From Clarkia xantiana subsp. parviflora (Eukaryota; Streptophyta; Magnoliopsida; Myrtales; Onagraceae), in NCBI GenBank assembly GCA_036873135.1, contig JAPTYO010000004.1, positions 32,955,105-33,019,104 on the forward strand: a stretch of 64,000 bases of DNA. Direction: 5' to 3'. Shown here piece after piece: positions 45,839 through 58,135 of this stretch. The notes under the pieces were generated by a model. It was given only the letters and a program-made list of their open reading frames with translations, searched no databases and was not told the origin of the DNA. Numbering within the stretch: position 1 is the first letter of the stretch; every line of letters starts with the position of its first letter. The translations under genes were made by a program, and so were the position numbers.

Positions 45839-47705
45839 TGGAGTCTGCGGGGGCATACAACGCGATCATCGGGAGGACCACAATCAACCCTCTTATGGCA
45901 GTCGCCTCGACGGTCCACCAGAAGATGAAGTTCCCGACTGATAACGGAGTCGGAGAGGTCAAGGGTGACCAGGTGGCATCGCGAAAATGCTACGTTAATG
46001 CCACCCGACGAAGAAGGAGGGAGACCATGACTGTCCTTCAGACGGATGCTGATCCTCGAGAGGAGTATGGGCGTCCCGCCCCCATGGAGGATTTGAAGGA
46101 GGTGGAGATCGATGGGCCTCAGAGGAAGGTGAAGATCGGCTCTGCTTTGTCGGAGGAAAGAGCCCGAGAGTTGGTCGAGCTCTTGAAGGAGTTTAGGGAG
46201 CTATTTGCCTGGTCCCCGAGTGATATGCCAGGAATCAGTCCCGACGTGATAGTGCACGAGCTGAAGATAGACCCCGCGATCAAGCCTATTGCGCAGAGAA
46301 GGCGTCCGATGGGCGCGGACAAGAGGATCGCGATCCAGCAGGAGGTGGGCAGACTGCTCGATGCTGGATTCATCAAGGAGCTCCGATTCCAGACTTGGGT
46401 GGCTAACCCAGTGCTGGTGCGAAAGAGTAACGGAAAGTGGCGGATGTGTGTCGACTTCCGCGACTTGAACAAGGCCTGCCCGAAGGACTGCTACCCGCTT
46501 CCGAGGATTGACCAGCTGGTGGATGCCACATCGGGACATGAGCTGTTGAGCTTCATGGACGCTTATTCCGGGTACAACCAGATCAAGATGGCGAAGGAGG
46601 ATGCCCCCCACACAGCTTTTTACGCTGACAGTGACGTCTACCATTACGACGTGATGCCCTTCGGATTGATCAATGCCGGAGTAACTTACCAGCGGATGGT
46701 GAACAAGTTGTTCGGGGACATGCTGGGGAAAACCATGGAGGCATATGTGGACGACATGCTGGTGAAGTCCCGACAGGCAGGAGACCATGTCCAGAATTTG
46801 GCGGCGGCATTTGAGCGGATGAAGTTCCATCAGGTTCGGCTGAACCCCGACAAATGTGCTTTCGGGGTGAACTCGGGGAAGTTCCTAGGGTTCATGGTGA
46901 GCCAGAGAGGAATCGAGGTGAACCCTGAGAAGCTACGAGCGATCGAAGAGATGCAGTCCCCGAGGACTCATCGGGAGGTCCAGGTACTGAATGGCCGGTT
47001 GGCCGCGATGAATCGCTTCCTATCCAAGGCGAGTGATCGAGCTATGCCCTTTTTTGACGTATTGAGGGCCAACAAAAAGTTCGAATGGACCGACAAGTGC
47101 GAGGAAGCATTCCAGGCACTCAAGCAGCACCTCCGTACCCTTCCGCCATTGGCGAAACCAGTTCCAGGCGAGCCGCTTTATCTCTATTTGGCTGTTTCTG
47201 ATGTGGCTGTTAGTTCTGTTTTGATTAAGATTGTCAAGGGAAACCAAGTGCCTATCTATTATGTAAGCAAGGCGTTTGCCAAGTCTGAAATAAACTATCC
47301 CGCTATTGAGAAGTATCTCTTCGCGTTGATAATTGCCGCTCGAAAGCTACGACCTTACTTCCATGCCCATGAAGTCACGGTATTGACTAATCAGCCCTTG
47401 AAACACTTTTTGAACCGACCGGAGGCGTCGGGGAGATTGGTGAAATGGGCCATTGAGCTGACAGAGTTCCGCATTCATTTCGCTCCGAGAACCGCTATTA
47501 AGGGCCAGACATTGGCAGATTTTATAGCTGAATCTACGGCACCCGATCTGGAAGTAACGGGCCCCGCAGAGGGGGCAGCCATGGAGGAAGTCCCGACAAC
47601 AGAACAGCAGCCAGAACAGCCAAATGAGGAGAATACTTGGGAGATGTACACTGATGGTTCATCGAGTGTAGAAGGCTCGGGGGCAGGATTCGTATTGATA
47701 CCAAC
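45795..47705 (+). pseudogene. element B: RT, RNase H, start of second RNase H
   Basis: A single open frame. The protease end comes first (INPLMAVASTVHQKMKFP), then RT with WRMCVDFRDLNKACPKD, FMDAYSGYNQIKM, YDVMPFGLINAG and the active-site YVDDMLVKSR. RNase H (EAFQALKQHL, YYVSKAF, VLTNQPLKHFLNRP) is followed by the archaeal-type RNase H start WEMYTDGSSSVEGSGAGFVL. A one-base insertion near 47703 ends the good frame. The in-frame ORF upstream of 45795 is a shadow of the protease. Confidence 0.93.
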
Positions 47706-49369
47706 CCGTTGGAGGCGAGCCCCTGCGATATGCCTTGGCGTTGACATTCAAAGCCACCAACAACGAAGCGGAGTATGAGGCTCTCATCACAGGCCTTAAG
47801 ATTGCCAAGGGTACGGGAGTCAACCATCTAAAAGTGAAATGCGATGCTAGCTTGGTTGTAAATCAAGTCCAGGGGAACTATGAGGCTAAAAGTCCGACGA
47901 TGAAGAAATATTTGCACGAGGTGCAGACTTTGAAGGGAAGCTTCAAAAGCTTTGATATCGAGGCGATCCCGAGGGAAGAGAACGCGGAAGCAGATGCCTT
48001 GAGTAAGTTTGCCCTGGGAGTGGCCCCCGAGGAGAATCGGAAGGTGCATTTCCTAGAGAAGGTGATTATCTCAAACATTGACCCGGTGGAGGTCTGTGCT
48101 ATTGAGACAGGATCGGAGGAAGAGGAGAAGCCCACTTGGATGACCCCAATGGTCACGTACCTAACTACGGGGGTACTCCCCGATGATAAAGTGGCAGTCG
48201 TCAGATTGCGTCGGATTGCAGACAACTACGCGATGGTGGACAACCAGTTATACAAAAAAGGGTATGTAAAACCTTTCTTAAAATGCGTAGCGGAGCCTGA
48301 CACGAATCAGATCCTAAGGGAACTACACGAAGGAGTCGCGGCCTGTCATGAGGGAGCCCGATCTCTGGTGAGGAAGGCATTGAACCTGGGTTACTATTGG
48401 CCCTCGATGAACAAAGAAGCGACCGCGATGGTCCGATCCTGTGATGCATGCCAGAGGTACGCCCCAAATATCGTGGCTCCCGCCGCGGACTTGATGCCTA
48501 TCAGGAGTGCATGGCCCTTTGCGCAATGGGGAATTGACTTGGTGGGACCACTTCCCCAAGCGAGAGGTCAGTGCAAGTACTTACTCGTGGCTATCGACTA
48601 CTTCTCAAAGTGGATAGAGGCCAAAGCATTGGCTAGAACGACGGGGCAGCAGATCCTCAAGTTCCTTCAAACTCAAATCATATCCCGGTACGGGGTCCCG
48701 CGAGTGTTGATCAACGACAACGGCCCTCCGTTCAATGGGGCTCAGTTGAAGGAGTACCTGGAAGAATTAAACATTGAGCATCGGACCGCTTCAGTCCGCC
48801 ACGCCCAGACCAATGGCCAGGTAGAGTCAGCCAACAAGATCGTGATGGATGGCTTGAAGAAGAGAGTCTATGCCTTGCAGGGCCATTGGCTGGATGAGCT
48901 CGAGAATGTGCTATGGGCTGTGAGAACAACACCCAAGCAATCAACAGGAGAAACTCCGTTTGGCCTGGTTTATGGCACGGAGGCAGTCGCTCCCGTGGAG
49001 ATAGCGGTGGCGTCCCACCGCGCGAAATATTACGAGCCTCTGACAAATGAGGAAATGAGACGTCTGGACTTAGACCTACTCGAGGAGAAGAGGTGGAAGG
49101 CTGATGAAGTCCAGGCCCGAATGCGTTTGGCAACAGCCCGATATTATAATCGGCGTGTCAGGTCCCGACAATTCTTCGTGGGAGAACTTGTCTGGCGGAG
49201 GAATGAGTTTGTTCATCAAGACCAGATCAACAAGCTGTCACCAAAATGGGAAGGACCCTACAAGATCGTGGGGATGCCAGTGCCCAATGCATACAAGTTA
49301 GAGGATCTCGAAGGCAAGACGTTGAAGCATTCCTTCAGTGGTGAACACTTGAAGATGTATCATGTTTGA
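47706..49369 (+). pseudogene. element B: second RNase H and integrase
   Basis: An open frame to the natural stop at 49369. It starts with ALTFKATNNEAEYEALITGL and VKCDASLVVNQVQ (second RNase H, ending EENAEADALSKFA). Integrase follows: zinc finger LHEGVAACHEG..CDACQ, then core residues D in GIDLVGPLPQ, D in INDNGPPFNG and E in TNGQVESANK, all present. The C-terminal part ends FSGEHLKMYHV. This integrase is the best preserved enzyme segment in the window. It inserts the element's DNA into the host genome. Confidence 0.93.
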
Positions 49370-49499
49370 TATGAAGCCGCCACGAATGGCGCAAATTGTC
49401 TATCAATAAAATCCGATGTAAGCCTACTTTGAATTATTAGTAAATAAAAGAAGTTGCCTTCCGATCAAATTGCTTTCAAATTTATTCTAACTGTTAATA

Positions 49500-50045
49500 A
49501 GACGTCCTGAGCGACGCGACAAAAGCCCTCCGAGGTACGATGAAAGCCCCGCGGGGGACGCGTAAGTCGTCTATATGGCGCGGCCAAAAGCCTTAACAGG
49601 TATGGACAAAAGCCCTACGGGGTACCCGTAAGTCGTCTATATGATGCAACCAAAAGCCTAGGTATGAAAAGACCCTGATGGGTCCGCGTAAGTCGTCTAT
49701 ATGATGCAGCCAAAAAGCCTTAACGGGTATGAAAAAGCCTTAACAGGTCCGTGTAAGACGTCTATATGATGCGACAAAAAGCCTTAACGGGTACGATTAA
49801 GCCGTCCAGTAGAGACGCAATGAAGGCCTTAAAGGGTATGAAAACGGCCTTAAAAGGCACGGACAAGAATTCTTAAGTGGCGAAGTCCCGATTTTGGACG
49901 AGAAACCTTAAATGGTGAAGTCCCGATTTTGGACAAGAAGCCTTAAGTGGCGAAGTCCCGATTTTGGACGAGAAGCCTTAAGTGGCGAAGTCCCGATTTT
50001 GGACGAGAAACCTTAGATGGTAAAGTCGCGAGTAAAACGTCGGAA
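49500..50045. repeat. tandem repeats in element B 3' region
   Basis: Two arrays. The first, at 49560-49800, has units of about 70 bp around GTAAGTCGTCTATATGATGC. The second, at 49870-50020, has about four units of 35 bp around GGCGAAGTCCCGATTTTGGA. The position is equivalent to the array of element A. Confidence 0.88.
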
Positions 50046-50238
50046 GGACGTATGAAGTCATTTTAATGGCGCATTGGAACGTTCTGAGTAACGAATTTTA
50101 AGCCGCTTTAGGTAAAGTGCAGACGAATATCGACGCCAAAACAGATAAAAGAAGTTCCTTATATAAAGGCTCGAAGGCCAAAGGAGTTCATTACAAGAAA
50201 CAAAGGAGAAAAGCAACAAGGACTAAAAGATGTAGTTA

Positions 50239-50646
50239 TTAAGCTTGGTCCTTATTGGCGGTGTCAGCAGGAATTGGGTCCACGGAGTTGGTGGCAGAAG
50301 GCTCCACAGGGTCAGCCGTTGAAGGAATGGCTATTACAATCATGGGATCGAGGAGTTTCCGATGAAGAAGTAGCTCCTCTTCACTCTGAACTTGTGGTAT
50401 GCATTTCCGGCCTTGAGCATCGGCCTCTTTGGTGGAAATGATACATCCTTCCCGGAGAGCTGCATCATAAGCAGTACTGGAAATCTCGTTCAGAACATAG
50501 TCGAAGTTGAAAGGCTTCCTTCCCTCGAAACCAGATCCACCATCTGAAATTAGCCATTGAAAGGAACGTTAAGCTCATTCGGAAAGATACAATTAAGCTA
50601 GGTAGATAGGCAAGCAAACGATGGAAAAGGAAACCTTACCAGACAT
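50239..50646 (-). pseudogene. antisense gene remnant of element B
   Basis: On the minus strand, ATGTCTG (50646-50640) is followed by a GT-AG intron (50639-50544). An exon then reads DGGSGFEGRKPFNF and NEISSTAYDAALREGC, matching exon 2 of the antisense gene of element A. Large deletions follow: a short piece equals the SYFFI..NSSIP part, and then the frame goes directly to the C-terminus (STADPVEPSAT, NKDQA) and the same stop position. About 2 kb is missing compared with A. A TATAAAA lies upstream at 50772-50766. Confidence 0.82.
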
Positions 50647-50765
50647 GGTAAAATCTTGAATCACTTGAGGAGCAAAAGACATGGGGAGAAGAAAACTTCA
50701 GGTCTAAAAACGGAGGCACTTCTGAAAATGGAGACGGTGAAGAGGAATATTGCCCAGGTCTTAGC

Positions 50766-50772
50766 TTTTATA
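50766..50772 (-). promoter_or_regulatory. TATA box of antisense gene in element B
   Basis: TATAAAA on the minus strand, about 120 bp before the ATG at 50646, equivalent in position to that of element A. Confidence 0.6.
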
Positions 50773-51040
50773 AGCAAAATGACAGATTTGACGGACTTAA
50801 TCCGGACCGTTGAAGATGAAACGATTCAATCTCAACCATCGAAGACTGAGGGACAGTACAGAAAAGATGATGCTGACGTAGTGAGTACCTTTTTCAGAAA
50901 ACGACAGTCACGCTGATGTGAGCGTCGTTTCTCTATCCCTAGGCATTTAATGCTACAGTAGCCGAGGAGTCTCCTTGGATTTGGCAACTGCCCATGGGGC
51001 CTGGTGGGCCCAAGGCAATCATAAGAAAGAGACTCTGATA

Positions 51041-51984
51041 TGTAACGATCACACGCAAAGATCAAAGCCTCCGACGGTGGTATCGGAAGGTATGAAGACA
51101 AAAGCCTCTAACTGAGGTATCAAAAATTGCAAAGATCCAAGCCTCCGACGGCCGTATCGAAAGGCATGAAAGCGAAAACCTTCGACAAGAGAGGTCAAAA
51201 GATTTGGACTGGAAGACATGACGAACTAAAAGTCCCCCATGTCTTGGGGGCAAATGATGGGTTCCGATGTAATCGTTAGCCCCGTTAACAGCCACTGGAC
51301 GGCGAGTAGGTCCAGTGGGCCTCGTGAAAAGCCTTGAAGGCCCAGAGGCCCAGCACGAAGGGTCCCGACTTTAGCGGTCCCGACGTATGAGCTGAATGCT
51401 CCCGATGAGAAGCCTCTGAGTAGGCCCCGATATGCCTTAGTAAAGGCCCCGATAATAAAGCCCCGCAGAGGCTGGACCTGTCCCGTAGAGACTGAAGGTC
51501 CTGGGTGGTGATCTGGAATGAGACAACTCTGGAGTCCCCGACAGGAGTCGAGACTTGTAATCAGAGGATAAGACCGAGAAACCCGCCTACTAGATGAGAG
51601 TAGTGGGAAGACGGTTAAGATATAGATAACCTCCCCCGAGATACGCAGGGCGTGCCCGAGATACGCGGAGGTACGGGTAAGATATGCAGAGCGTGGGGCG
51701 AGAAATATGGAATCCCAGCCGAGATATACGGAATCGTGGCGAGATACACGGAATCGTGGGTATAACTCCCACCCATTGATAAAGGAGGAGGTTACCTCAG
51801 AAAACCATCTACGCTAATACGAACATATACTTTGCTTACCACCCATTGATCACCGTACTCATTTAAGCATCGGAGAGGGATTCTGGGTCACCACCCAGGT
51901 CATCCCCTTTTGCAGGATTACGCGGAGCCCATGAGTCCAAGCTTTCTGTCAAGGACGTAACGGAGCTTCGCCCGTGATCCAACA
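51041..51984 (+). repeat. 3' LTR of element B
   Basis: 944 bp. It is nearly identical to the 5' LTR except near 51766-51782, where about 45 bp including the TATA region is replaced by a short filler CCCACCCATTGAT copied from sequence 70 bp downstream. Confidence 0.95.
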
Positions 51985-52421
51985 TTATACATGTGTTAAT
52001 AATTATTTTATGTTAGGATTTAAGCATTTTTTGTTGGTGATGATAGTGCTTTTAGGTAATTTTACCTCAATATGTAGTGAGAATTTGGTTATTAATATGA
52101 GTTTACAACTACTAATTACTTAATAAATGTATTCAAGCTTTTTCTGGACTGTCTTTTCTAATAGTATGAAATCATATGAATAATTGGCAAATTAAGTGAA
52201 TTGAGTATCGAAATGGCGAGATTAATTTCATGTGTTTTTATTCGTATCAAAACCCCCGAATCCGAATTTCTGTTCATAGAACGATTTTAGATCTAGGTGA
52301 TTAATTATATTTTTCCCTAAGCAATTTAGGTTTCTAGTTAGCCTTAATTAACTAGTGACGACTCTATCCAAAATCACGTTTTTCAAAACGTATTCTTCAT
52401 AGGTCAGATTTATGTCTGACA
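51985..52421 (+). repeat. 3' LTR of old Tat-like element, right part
   Basis: It continues the LTR interrupted by element B. Collinear with 38064-38390; ends TCTGACA. Confidence 0.7.
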
Positions 52422-53629
52422 TCATACAAAGGGTTTAGTTTACAACTGTTTAAAAGTCCTATAAATGGTCACATGTTTAAAAATCGTACGAAGGGCAATG
52501 TATTTTTAAAAATTCATACAAATGGTCGTATGTTTAAAAATCATACGAATGGTCAGAGTTGTTTAAAAATCATGCTAACCATTGTTGAACTGTTCATTGG
52601 TTACAATTATTGTAGTCAGTAAAATTTACATACACTTATAATTATTTTCTTCTATTTATACTCATTATTTCTTAATTTCATCGTAAATCATTTATTCAAA
52701 TTGGTTTATTATATCGTTCTATAATGGTTTTGTTATTGAAAATATTTTCTAAAACTCGTCTATATCAATCATGTTTTTTTATGCAATATAAGAAAAAAAA
52801 AAGTAGCTGCAATGGTTTTACATATATTCTTATTTTTACATAAGGTATTTCTTAAATTTAAGTAATATACTGTGTAGACAAATTATCGCATATACTATTT
52901 TTTCAAATCAAAATTAATCTTCTTCATAATTAATGTTAAAAGATTAATATTGGTGGTTATGAGATATATAATAATAAAAAATGTTTAAAGAATATAATTA
53001 AGTAACATTATTGGAGAACAAAAATAATTTAACCAAATTTTCATTTTATGTTACTTAAAATATATATATAAATGTCTATATGGCACCTTTAAATATGATA
53101 AATTATGTAAAATCATTGTGGATTCTCTAAGATATATATAAATAAACTGAAATTTAAGACTTCATTTTAATCTCAGCATTATATATATTACATAGACCAA
53201 AGTTCACAAAATCTATATTTATCAAATCTCTATACTAATACTAACTCGAATTGTCGGATTGTGAAAAAACAACATGATAAATTCAAACTGACTCTTTATT
53301 AAAAAAATAAGACCGTATACGTAAGTTAATTGTAAAAAATACATTTGTATTCCAAAACAATCACAATAAAATAATAATTTATTCATATTCTGAAACATAC
53401 TCAGTATAACTTATAACGTATAAACCATACATATTCTATCAAATGATAAATAGTTATCCCCTATAAAAAAAATCACTTTAACAGATAGTTATTAAAAAAC
53501 AATGATATCTAAAAACATAAAAATAAAAACACTTTGTCAAGCAAACTCAAATATATAAATATTATTTTTCTTGTATTATGCGTGAGGTTAGCATATAGTA
53601 TAATATTATTTTATTATATAATAGTGAAT
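52422..53629. other. AT-rich spacer, no gene seen
   Basis: A short degenerate array of about 30-bp TGTTTAAAAATCRTACGAA units at 52435-52570, then AT-rich DNA without coding signals. Confidence 0.6.
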
Positions 53630-55055
53630 TTGAAACAAAAATGGCTTGTGGGTGGTCAGAGATTGTACAAGCATAGATGCTTTCGTGGATAGGTGGGTTC
53701 CCTTTCTACCAACGGGTCGCCTAGCACCACTTTTCATATCTAATGATTTGAAGGGGACGAAGCTGTCTAGCTTAATTGATGGAGCTGGTCCTAGGTGGAA
53801 ACTTGAAGAGGTATAAGATATCATTTCACGAAGGGAGACTCAAGAAATCAAGGTTATCCCACTATTAACTAATGCAGGTCAAGATTCACTTATTTGGCCA
53901 TCTAGCAAATCGGGTAAAGCTGAGGTGAAAGCAATATATCGGGACATAGCTTCGAGTTCATCATCGATTCCGTGTCAGCGCCTTCTTACTCATGCATCCT
54001 GAAAACAGTTGTGGGCCATGAAAACGATCCCGAAGGTCCATTCTTTTTTATGGAAGTTGAATTCTTATGCATTACCGGTGTGGTTGGAGCTAAGGAAATG
54101 TGGAGTTAATGTCATTGAGGTATGTCAATTCTGCGATGCTGAAGAAATTTTAGACTATATGCTATTCTCATGTCCGTGGACGAATTCAGTCTGGTGGCTA
54201 TCCTAAATGTGCGAATTGATCCAAATGCACCACAGATCATGGAGACTTGGTTTGCAAACCTGAGAAGAATGGATGGTCTATCACGAAAAAAGAAGGAAAT
54301 ACGTAGGTCCTTAATTGGATTAACTTGCTGGTCGATTTGGAAAAAATGGTGCAGAACAATGTATAGCTACGGAGAACTAGAACTGAGGCACGTGTCAAGT
54401 AGCTGTATGAAGGAGCGTGAAGAATTCTGGGCGATCTCTCGGGTGGTGAACCCCATTACTAACGAACAGGCCTAAGAGCCACGCACAGAACACTAGACAC
54501 CTCCTGACGGACTCACAATAAAACTGAAATTCGAATCGTCACGGGACGAGCAATCCAACACCGGCGCAATTGGCTTCTTGGCGCGGACCGACCTGGAAAA
54601 GTTTTGGGCGGAGCTAACAGAAGAATCAACGACATATATTGCTTATCCCTCGAAGAATAAGCAGTTTATGAAGTCGTTCGTCTTGCTATACAAGAACGAT
54701 GGCCAAGAGTTGAAGTCGAGATGGATTCGTTGGAGGTGGCATTGTCTTTAAACAAGGACCAACACCAAGTACCTTGGAGAACCGCACCAATTATTAGTAA
54801 TAATATATCAAACACCTAACAGCCCAAATCTCGGGAATAACATGACGAGCAATTCCAAGATCGGCAAACGAATGTGCAAACTGGACCGCTACTCAGTCCA
54901 GAAAGAGGTCGTGCATTGACAATTGGGTTTCACAACCGTGCCTTCTCTTTTAGTTGTACTTACTATGGATCATGGATTTTCCCTCCCTGATGTAATAGAC
55001 TTTATCGTTGGATTTGATTTGGATGAATCTCTTTAGCAAAGAAAAAAACACTTGA
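53630..55055 (+). pseudogene. LINE remnant 2
   Basis: Plus strand, several frames. VDRWVPFLPTGRLAPLF and the zf-RVT block at 54009-54206 (IPKVHSFLWKLNSYALPVWL, CQFCDAEEILDYMLFSCPW) identify the zinc-binding region of a plant LINE reverse transcriptase. A tail region follows (54207-54475). The 3' end is an A-rich run near 55043-55051. Stop codons (for example at 53813 and 53999) and frameshifts make it inactive. It differs from the LINE at 22-23 kb. Confidence 0.8.
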
Positions 55056-55370
55056 GTAATTAAGCTCGGAATCATTAGGGCACAAGTGTGAGTAAACACG
55101 ACAAGGCCCAACAGCAAACATAAGTGCAGCCCGAGCTGGCTATAAGGAAACTTGTTGCACAATAAAGCTCATATCCTTCAACATTGGCTTCTCACCTAAT
55201 AACATACCATTGCAAAGTCTAAACAATATTGTGTATAGTCAAGCCCACCCTCTTCCTTACCTCTAAAATAACGCAAACACTCGTCTTTTGCAGAAGCAAC
55301 ACAACTATTATTCCTTACGGACATGTGTTAATTTTCCCCCTTTCCAGTGCCTCCGCATTTACTTTATATA
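55056..55370. other. spacer, no gene seen
   Basis: No recognisable motif on either strand. Confidence 0.5.
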
Positions 55371-57563
55371 CTAGGTGCTGACCCCGCGCTACGCGCGGGG
55401 AGATTTGCTAAACCCAAATATTAACATGTATGGAAAAGATTAAAATTATGAATCGACTTGCTTGGATGACTCTTAAGTGTTTTAATTTAAAAATATCAAA
55501 TTAGTGCAAGCACAGAATGATTTGGTAGGTATTTATATGTGAATATAATAATATATATATATTATTAAATTATTGTGATTAATCTAAAATAAAATTAAAT
55601 TGAGTGGTTTTCAATAGACATTTGATCTCAAATATATATATATATATTGTTATATGTCTTTGATATTTGAATGCTGCGCGTGGGGTGATTTCTTCATATT
55701 TATAAATTATATATACTCATGTATTCCAAAAAAAAGTATAACCCAAAATGTCATCGCGCAATACACCAGATTAGCGAATATGTACCAAAAACACATAGCC
55801 ACAAACCAGAGTCAACTTCGTCTTATACACCATGCAATTTCACCCATTATTGTAACTACGCATAAAGAATTAATGTCGTTTTGGATTTAAATAGGGATAT
55901 ATATAGAAGAACTATATTTTTTTTTGATGAACTATTTGGGTATGCGGAGATGTAAATATGTGTAATGACAATAAATAAAAATTAATGAGATAATTATAAA
56001 TAATATATTTAATATAAATAATTACCAACAATTAAATAACTAATGACCAATGTAACATGACGTTAGGATTCATATCATACTCAATTGACCGTAAAATATT
56101 TACATTCAACGGTTAAAGTAATTAAATTTGGAAAAGTTGTTAAATATAATATAAAGTTGTTAAATGTATGATATGTTCTTATGTTATTGTAATTAAGGTT
56201 CAACTAAAATTGGAACATGTAACCTAAAAGAGCTAATCAGTATTACTAAATTTTTGGGCACACAAATATTTTACAAAAATTAAAAATATTCTTTTTCTTT
56301 TCTTTTAGTTTCTAAGTTTCATATTTGATAATATTAACTCTAAAATCTTGGCAAAGAATATCTGTTTTTTAAATTTAATTAATATACTCATTTGAATAGA
56401 TATGTTCTTTAAATTGGTCGTAAAAAAATGACGTTAAAGATTTTGGCATGAGAATATATGTGATCTTAATTTTAACTTATAAGTGATTAAGTAATTGCCA
56501 AAATCTTAATTAATTAGCACATAAATATTAATGGTGTGATAAAAATAAGTTATTTTAAAATTTTAAAAAGTATAACATTGCACCTTGAGGAAATAATTAT
56601 CTTAAAAGCTCTTAATTTAATAACAATAACAATACTAATAAGAATTATTCTATATATGAAGATCACCCTAAACCTGAGCGCATATAATTTTTTTAATGAA
56701 ATAAATAAATGACGGTCTAAGATCCAAATAGAATTGAAATTATAATTATTTTTTTAATTTAATTCAGCTTAAATCATGATTTTTTTTTTAAATTGCCCTT
56801 CTTATATAATTAAATTTATGCATAAACTATTTATTAAATTTCGTAAAATTTTACTTCATAAAATGTTATTTATAAAAATTTAAGCTATTATCAGTTTGAT
56901 ATATATATTAAAATACTACACAATCACTAAAAGTTCATAAGTATAATTTTATGTATTAAATACTATAATGTAATTTAAATTTTATAATTTTGTCGATGTG
57001 TTTAAAATTTAAAATTATAATGTAATTAATACTAAAAATTGTATATTTCATATCATGATATTATTTTATTTAAAATCAGAATTATATTTCTTTAAATTGA
57101 ATTGGTAAGAAAGATTTTTAGAAGTGAAAAAAGAAGTGTGATTATATTTAGGTAATGTGTTTGAAAATGAAAAACAATAAGAATTATCATTATTCATTCG
57201 TACCAACTTAATAAGACATTAAAAAGAAAACTTGGTAAGACTATTACACATTTGCTGCAAGACTTTCGTGACCCATCTATTTATTCTTGTATTTACACAT
57301 TGTTAGAATATTGTGTCTCGGTCTCCGCACATGAAACTGAACCACTGTGCCTAGTGCCTATTGTGTCGAGCGATTAAAAAAAACATTGGAACTAAGCCCC
57401 GGCCCATTATTCAAAATCTTTAACCTACACCCACCATTTATTATGGAGAGAATGATATAGATAGATAATTGCTGACGTGGCACACTTAGAATAGGCTTAA
57501 ATGATGACGTGGCGCACTCAAATTAAACCTTTATCTCTCCTCCTGATTTATTATATATATAGA
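55371..57563 (-). mobile_element. Helitron candidate 2 (non-autonomous)
   Basis: On the minus strand it starts TCTATATATATAATAAATCA at 57563 after A. It ends with a perfect hairpin (55400-55382), TCAGCAC and CTAG (55374-55371) before T, so insertion is between A and T as expected. Its 3' tail GTCAGCACCTAG is nearly the same as in Helitron 1 (TTCAGCACCTAG). The 2.2-kb body is very AT-rich and non-coding. Confidence 0.72.
55382..55400 (-). other. Helitron 3' hairpin (perfect 8-bp stem)
   Basis: CCCCGCGC and GCGCGGGG pair around a three-base loop, seven bases from the terminal CTAG. Confidence 0.85.
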
Positions 57564-57584
57564 TACACTTGCGTGGATCAATTC

Positions 57585-58135
57585 AAAACAATGACAATGA
57601 CACTGATGTTGTCCAAACTCTTCCTTCCCAACGCGACCCGAGATACTAGGGCGGCTGCAAGGACACTTCTGGACAGATAAAGCGCATTGCCTTGTTTTTC
57701 TTACTCAATTTGGGGCGCATAGTTAAGGTCGATGTTGGTGTTTCGAAGGAATTTGCATGACACTTCATATGCCAAATCATTTGACAAGACGTTCCAAAGG
57801 CCGTCAGTCGTGAGGATCAAGCAATCGTTGTCACTCAGGTCTCTTTCCATAACTGTTACATCCGACTCTGAAGATACAAAAGGCTTCAACTACTTGTCTC
57901 CTGATGATTGATTGTAAATAAATAGCACAGTTAGATATTGTCCAACAACAATCGGGACACATACAAACAAACAGCTAGTACCTGACTGGAACAGTTAAAA
58001 CAAAACAGTAATAATACCTATTGCTCGAGACATGGCAATGATGCCCTCAACACGGGCACCGTTTACATAAATCACGCGTCGATCCTAGCAAGTTCATCGC
58101 TTCTATCAGGTTGCAACACCATTTTCTCTTCATAT
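57585..58135 (-). pseudogene. protein phosphatase 2C 3' pseudogene
   Basis: The minus strand encodes the C-terminal third of a plant PP2C. Blocks in order: PDRSDELARIDA, VIYVNGARVEGIIAMSRAIG, a GT-AG-like intron (about 58018-57910), [42 protein letters not shown] and the last strand LGRKSLDNISVIVIVLN. The GDxYLKPFV and LxxDGLWDVxSN motifs are family signatures. Most of the N-terminal catalytic domain is missing. A TAG replaces the tyrosine of GDxYLKP (near 57890), and a small deletion removes residues after ARIDA. A further stop lies near 57701. Clade A PP2Cs (abscisic acid signalling) are the closest in motif style. Its 3' end lies about 20 bp from the 5' end of Helitron 2. Confidence 0.85.

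Larger units (their letters stand above)
42687..51984 (+). mobile_element. Tat-lineage gypsy element B, complete
   Basis: A 9,298-bp plus-strand element with order LTR, PBS, gag, protease, RT, RNase H, second RNase H, integrase, tandem repeats, antisense gene remnant, LTR. It is inserted in the 3' LTR of the old Tat-like element; flanking pentamers are TTATC and TTATA, a target duplication with one change. LTRs differ by about four substitutions in 940 bp plus one replaced segment. The pol frames contain three one-base shifts. Confidence 0.95.
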
